64,000 nucleotides of DNA from Bryobacterales bacterium. Its GTDB lineage: Bacteria; Acidobacteriota; Terriglobia; Bryobacterales; UBA6623. Both the position numbers and the translations under genes were made by a program. The stretch is from assembly GCA_022826925.1 (NCBI GenBank), contig JAJDTX010000101.1, forward strand, positions 53,375 through 117,374, given 5' to 3'. Shown piece by piece: positions 63,601-64,000 of the stretch (the stretch's first letter is position 1; every line of letters starts with the position of its first letter). The notes under the pieces are model-generated. The model had not been told where the DNA came from. It did not search any database and saw only the letters and a list, made by a program, of their open reading frames with translations.

Positions 63601-64000
63601 ATCCCGAAGCACCTGCATTTCCGGGACCCGAGCCCTCACCTGGAGTGGAGCCGCTTGCCGGTACGTGTCGTGTCGGAGACGACGGACTGGCCTCTCGAGC
63701 CTGGCCGGACGCCGCGGGCCGGGATCAGCGCCTTCGGAATCTCGGGTACGAACGCGCTTGTCTTCGTGGAGGGATACGGCAGCCCCGAGAAGGACTCTCC
63801 CGATCCGGACGGCGCCCCGCGCCCGGTAGTCGTCCCCCTTCCGGACGCCGTCTCGGGGCTGCCGCGAGTGCACGACGGGCTCGCCGCTCGCGGAATGCGG
63901 CTGCTGCCGCTCTCCGGCAAATCGGACGCTTCGCTTCGGAGGCTGGCGGGACGCTATCTCGAATGGCTCGACGAGCGGGAAGCGCTGCTGGCGTCCGGAG
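54679..64000 (+). CDS. Type I modular polyketide synthase, partial at the right edge (KS-AT-DH-cMT-ER-KR-ACP-KS...)
   Basis: An uninterrupted frame of at least 3107 codons starting MMDSNRSSDSG. Domains by base position: KS1 54766-56068, active Cys 55297-55299 in DTACSSSLV, HGTGT and KTNIGHLE present. AT 56470-57390, nucleophile in LGHSLGE (56746-56760) and SPAYHS. DH 57590-58480, DHRVFNRLVAP (HxxxNxxxxP, a G changed to N) and LDGCFQ. cMT 58650-59750, LEVGAGIGSATE. KR structural part 59755-60270. ER 60412-61360, IHAGAGGVGLAA. KR 61378-62000, GGMGGIG, YSSVAG, with the Tyr position as His (61828-61830). ACP 62210-62440, LGMDSLMAVE with Ser 62314-62316. KS2 62515-63775. Module 1 makes a fully reduced, C-methylated unit. 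There is no loading domain before KS1. A downstream AT linker has begun at the edge. Confidence 0.92.
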   Translation, partial: MMDSNRSSDSGADSHAFADVRSPKSSESRSPVAIVGMACRFPGADGLSAFWRLLETGSNAVQEGLPGSGIGRVGALFPDDTGQIDACRFGAYLDELDRFDAAFFRISPVEAQLLDPQQRLILETSWRALEDAGIDPELLKDSRTGVYAGISNNDYRGLILEASENAGSAEPAASLYAVTGTSLNTAIGRVAFALGLGGPAMAVDTACSSSLVATHQAVSGLQRGDADLALAGGVNIILSGRLLEFRANAGMLSPDGQCKTFDASANGYVRGEGCGVLVLKRLADAEADGDRIWGVILGTALNQDGASPGLTVPNGAAQERVIAAALERAGIQPSDIDYLEAHGTGTEVGDPIEINATAAAYGSGRDASRPLLIGSVKTNIGHLESAAGAAGLIKTVLAMNRRVIPKHLHFHTPNPEMDWERLPLRVTSAQTPWPAHADRPPLAGVSGFGWSGTNAHVVLEGYASSGDAALSLGGDGWIAGAPKPIAVSLPAPVSSPQSKRALASRVTRLLPLSGKSGAALRDVAGRYLGWLDEQEAAVAAEGAALDPLLSDMAWSAGIGRSHFGHRAGVAFRDAESLREGLRAIAETEQPSESRKAATVAFVYTGQASQWPGMGAALYESEPVVRAVLDRCDDVLAEERDGSLLDVMFGRPGAAGDLDDPQWKQPAIYALECAVTALWSSLGIQPDVVLGHSLGEVAAAHSAGVFGLEDGLRLAAVRGALVGALPGKGAMAAVFAPAARVEEALSAHNAASQGIGLCIAADNGAHQAISGPAEEVSAILERLEAADIRVARLRKSPAYHSAMIEPALGELEAALSQLPFAPPSLPFVSNLSGRPVASGETLDAAYWRQQMRAPVAFRACVETMAGLGVDAVVEIGPHAVLGPMVSMAWPDAGGVAEPAVVSSLRRPATGEEPPAPGSGGGFVEAVAGAYEAGLPLRFEGLFAGEARRRIALPGYPFQRERYWVEAPKRRRPGTGHPLLGVRHDSASGEISFDTELFPSDPAWLGDHRVFNRLVAPGALYGSMAISACAAERLGAGVIEEFQMRSALVFSEKGTADGSEEEGRRLQVLLDDPGEGASRRVRILSRGANDEDWTLHAEGRAPTSPGSGPPVSGTPLDPAGLKADLARVDVTAYYRAKAAVGIDLGPSFRTLQAVWSRPGEALGEVSLPDSAGRSGLEVHPLVLDGCFQVMGAARAPGGSDEGITYLPFGWERLSLPEKLPDRLLCHVRMREVPDSAVAEQPEAISADIALYELSGSLIGTLSGYTVKRATRAALLAAVEGVEELLYEVVWRDRPLPPGMLPADFLPSPSAAASRSQPFSRYLTAEGVDAAEETDFQGEMERASSCYALSALEALGWERKASADVDLEELRERLEALPEHAHLIRRMLEILARSGVVQAQDEGFVVTVGADGPLPDGVPRDPEAFLDEMSARFPHATNEVGLFRRCAGALPEVLRGNEDPLSLLFGDAEPQAGDLYRRAPVWRAANLMLGEVVRTLVDELPDGRRLRVLEVGAGIGSATECILPELPAGRFDYMYTDISAGFFADAEARFNADGAPIDYRVLDIEKDPLAQGFEPHAYDVVIAANVLHATCYLDETLAHCRTLLAPSGLLVALENQRGRGWMDLIFGQLDGWWRFADRYRANHALAGPDVWREALADTGFTESEILGVDRSEAAGLPDRGVIVAQGPAEILLPEGVWILSADRGGTAAALAAQLAAQNQRVVLASDDLERTRLAAESEAGIVVAAVEMERRESWRSLVEGLPSDVPFAGVVHLVAQDGRGADATTAELAADAKRAAASALALAQGVADADAVPEKGLWFVTRGAQVLERERAGELAGAALWGLGRVVAREVPQLQSRMLDLDPEAAKPQAVLADELLFPDSENHIAHRQGRRQVARLVRKGSGAERLALPEEAGWVLAPDEGGAIETLRVQPLAARALEPKEVRVAVEACGLNFLDVFRAMGLVEEGLLGEEFCGRIVETGSDATTVTVGDRVAGFAFGTFGPEVVTREELVALAPPGVSATALATIPSVFVTCVLSYELAGLKAGDRVLIHAGAGGVGLAAIQLAQAAGAEVFATASAPKQAYLRSLGVRHVFDSRSTAFGQDVLEATGDAGVDVVLNSLTGEGFIEASLACLAQGGRFVELARRDILSKDEMAALRPDVAYSILDLYTLKQEDPARPGAALRNVLARIARGELAPLMHTRWPLAETSAAMGFMRAARHIGKIVLTTPPLSTGRLRQEGTYLVTGGMGGIGCELAGWLAERGAGSVVLNGRRLPDDAAAKTIEALRARGFRIEVEIADVTDPAALDAMLARMDATQPPLAGVIHCVGVLSDAALGNQSWESFETVLWPKMLGAWHLHRATAGRDLDMFVLYSSVAGILGNPGQANHATANAFLDQLAAHRRALGLPGQAIAWGAWSELGEAEEQRERIAGRREAFGTGWFTPEQGFKAFERLLRQDATSAVVAAVDWPVFGESLGDRPPFLEDLLTVATDDGDGPFSSQDLLVQLGATPPAGREDLLVSFLQTEVQAVLRLPSAPAPAVGFFDLGMDSLMAVELRNRLNRTFSEAYVVPNTLVFDYPTIADLARHLVDALGESGPAAESIPEPSPQSPVRSEDGGIAIVGMACRFPGAPDIATFWRQLESGHDAVTSGRRDNGSWTGVAGDPAAEDGAGRRGGFVEEIDRFDARFFGIAPISARMMDPQQRLLLETSWRALEDAGIDPEGLRGSRTGVYAGIATSEYRDLMMMAGAEGLNYLGTASSMAVGGVAFKLGLTGPAMPVTLNCAASLVTVQQAVAGLRKNEVDLALVGGVNAILSPGLTKEMAELGMLSRQGLCKTFDASADGFVRSEGCGMVVLKRLEDAEADGDRIWAVIRGAAVNQNGAGAGPTVPNGPAQERVIEQALSQAGVSPADVDYLEAHGAGSELGDPIEVQAAAAVYGAGRAKDRPLLVGSVKTNIGHLESAAGVAGLIKVVLAMRHGVIPKHLHFRDPSPHLEWSRLPVRVVSETTDWPLEPGRTPRAGISAFGISGTNALVFVEGYGSPEKDSPDPDGAPRPVVVPLPDAVSGLPRVHDGLAARGMRLLPLSGKSDASLRRLAGRYLEWLDEREALLASG

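Overview
The window is high-G+C chromosomal DNA, densely and bidirectionally coded. I saw no rRNA or tRNA genes, no insertion sequences and no CRISPR array. The family mix suggests an uncultured heterotroph of Acidobacteriota (Solibacter/Bryobacterales-like) or a neighbouring lineage. That mix includes Tat-exported Gfo/Idh/MocA oxidoreductases, DUF3604, TolB-like and ThuA proteins, two sulfatases, a large HEAT/cytochrome c lipoprotein, a split b6-type cytochrome b with an octaheme cytochrome, and KdsB (a lipopolysaccharide-making envelope). This placement is inference from gene families, not from a marker gene.

Layout. 1-6.4 kb: truncated UPF0182 membrane protein, exported oxidoreductase, DUF3604 protein and a class IV aminotransferase. 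6.6-12.7 kb: an AddB/AddA-like nuclease-helicase pair. 12.7-15 kb: KdgD-like dehydratase and a TolB/oligogalacturonate-lyase-like protein. 15.1-17.9 kb: fatty acid/sterol hydroxylase, 3beta-HSD/C4-decarboxylase-like enzyme and an EBP-like membrane protein, a possible sterol or cyclic-lipid remodelling cluster. 18.1-20.1 kb: Fic protein and a decayed HigBA module (toxin 5'-truncated). 20.1-25.5 kb: triple-RidA lipoprotein, deoxyhypusine-synthase-like protein and the HEAT/cytochrome c lipoprotein. 25.6-29 kb: a three-gene operon holding a UGSC-family selenoprotein whose selenocysteine codon is an in-frame TGA (26996-26998) followed by a SECIS-like hairpin, plus a thioredoxin-fusion protein and a DapA-family aldolase. 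29.1-33.6 kb: purQ-purL-purF. 33.7-34.6 kb: an exported HpcH/HpaI aldolase. 34.6-41.9 kb: a respiratory operon (Rieske, split cytochrome b, octaheme cytochrome, cupredoxin-like lipoprotein, heme O synthase). 42-54 kb: kdsB, two sulfatases, mazG, GNAT, Uma2, a sugar epimerase-like protein, an EF-G paralogue, a small lipoprotein and a ThuA lipoprotein. 54.7-64 kb: a type I polyketide synthase running off the right edge, with module 1 KS-AT-DH-cMT-ER-KR-ACP followed by the KS of module 2.

The strongest non-routine signals are the UGSC selenoprotein operon, the sterol-like three-gene cluster, the PKS with a divergent second KS, the triple-RidA lipoprotein that overlaps a truncated HigB toxin, and the quinol-oxidising complex with a coiled-coil octaheme cytochrome.
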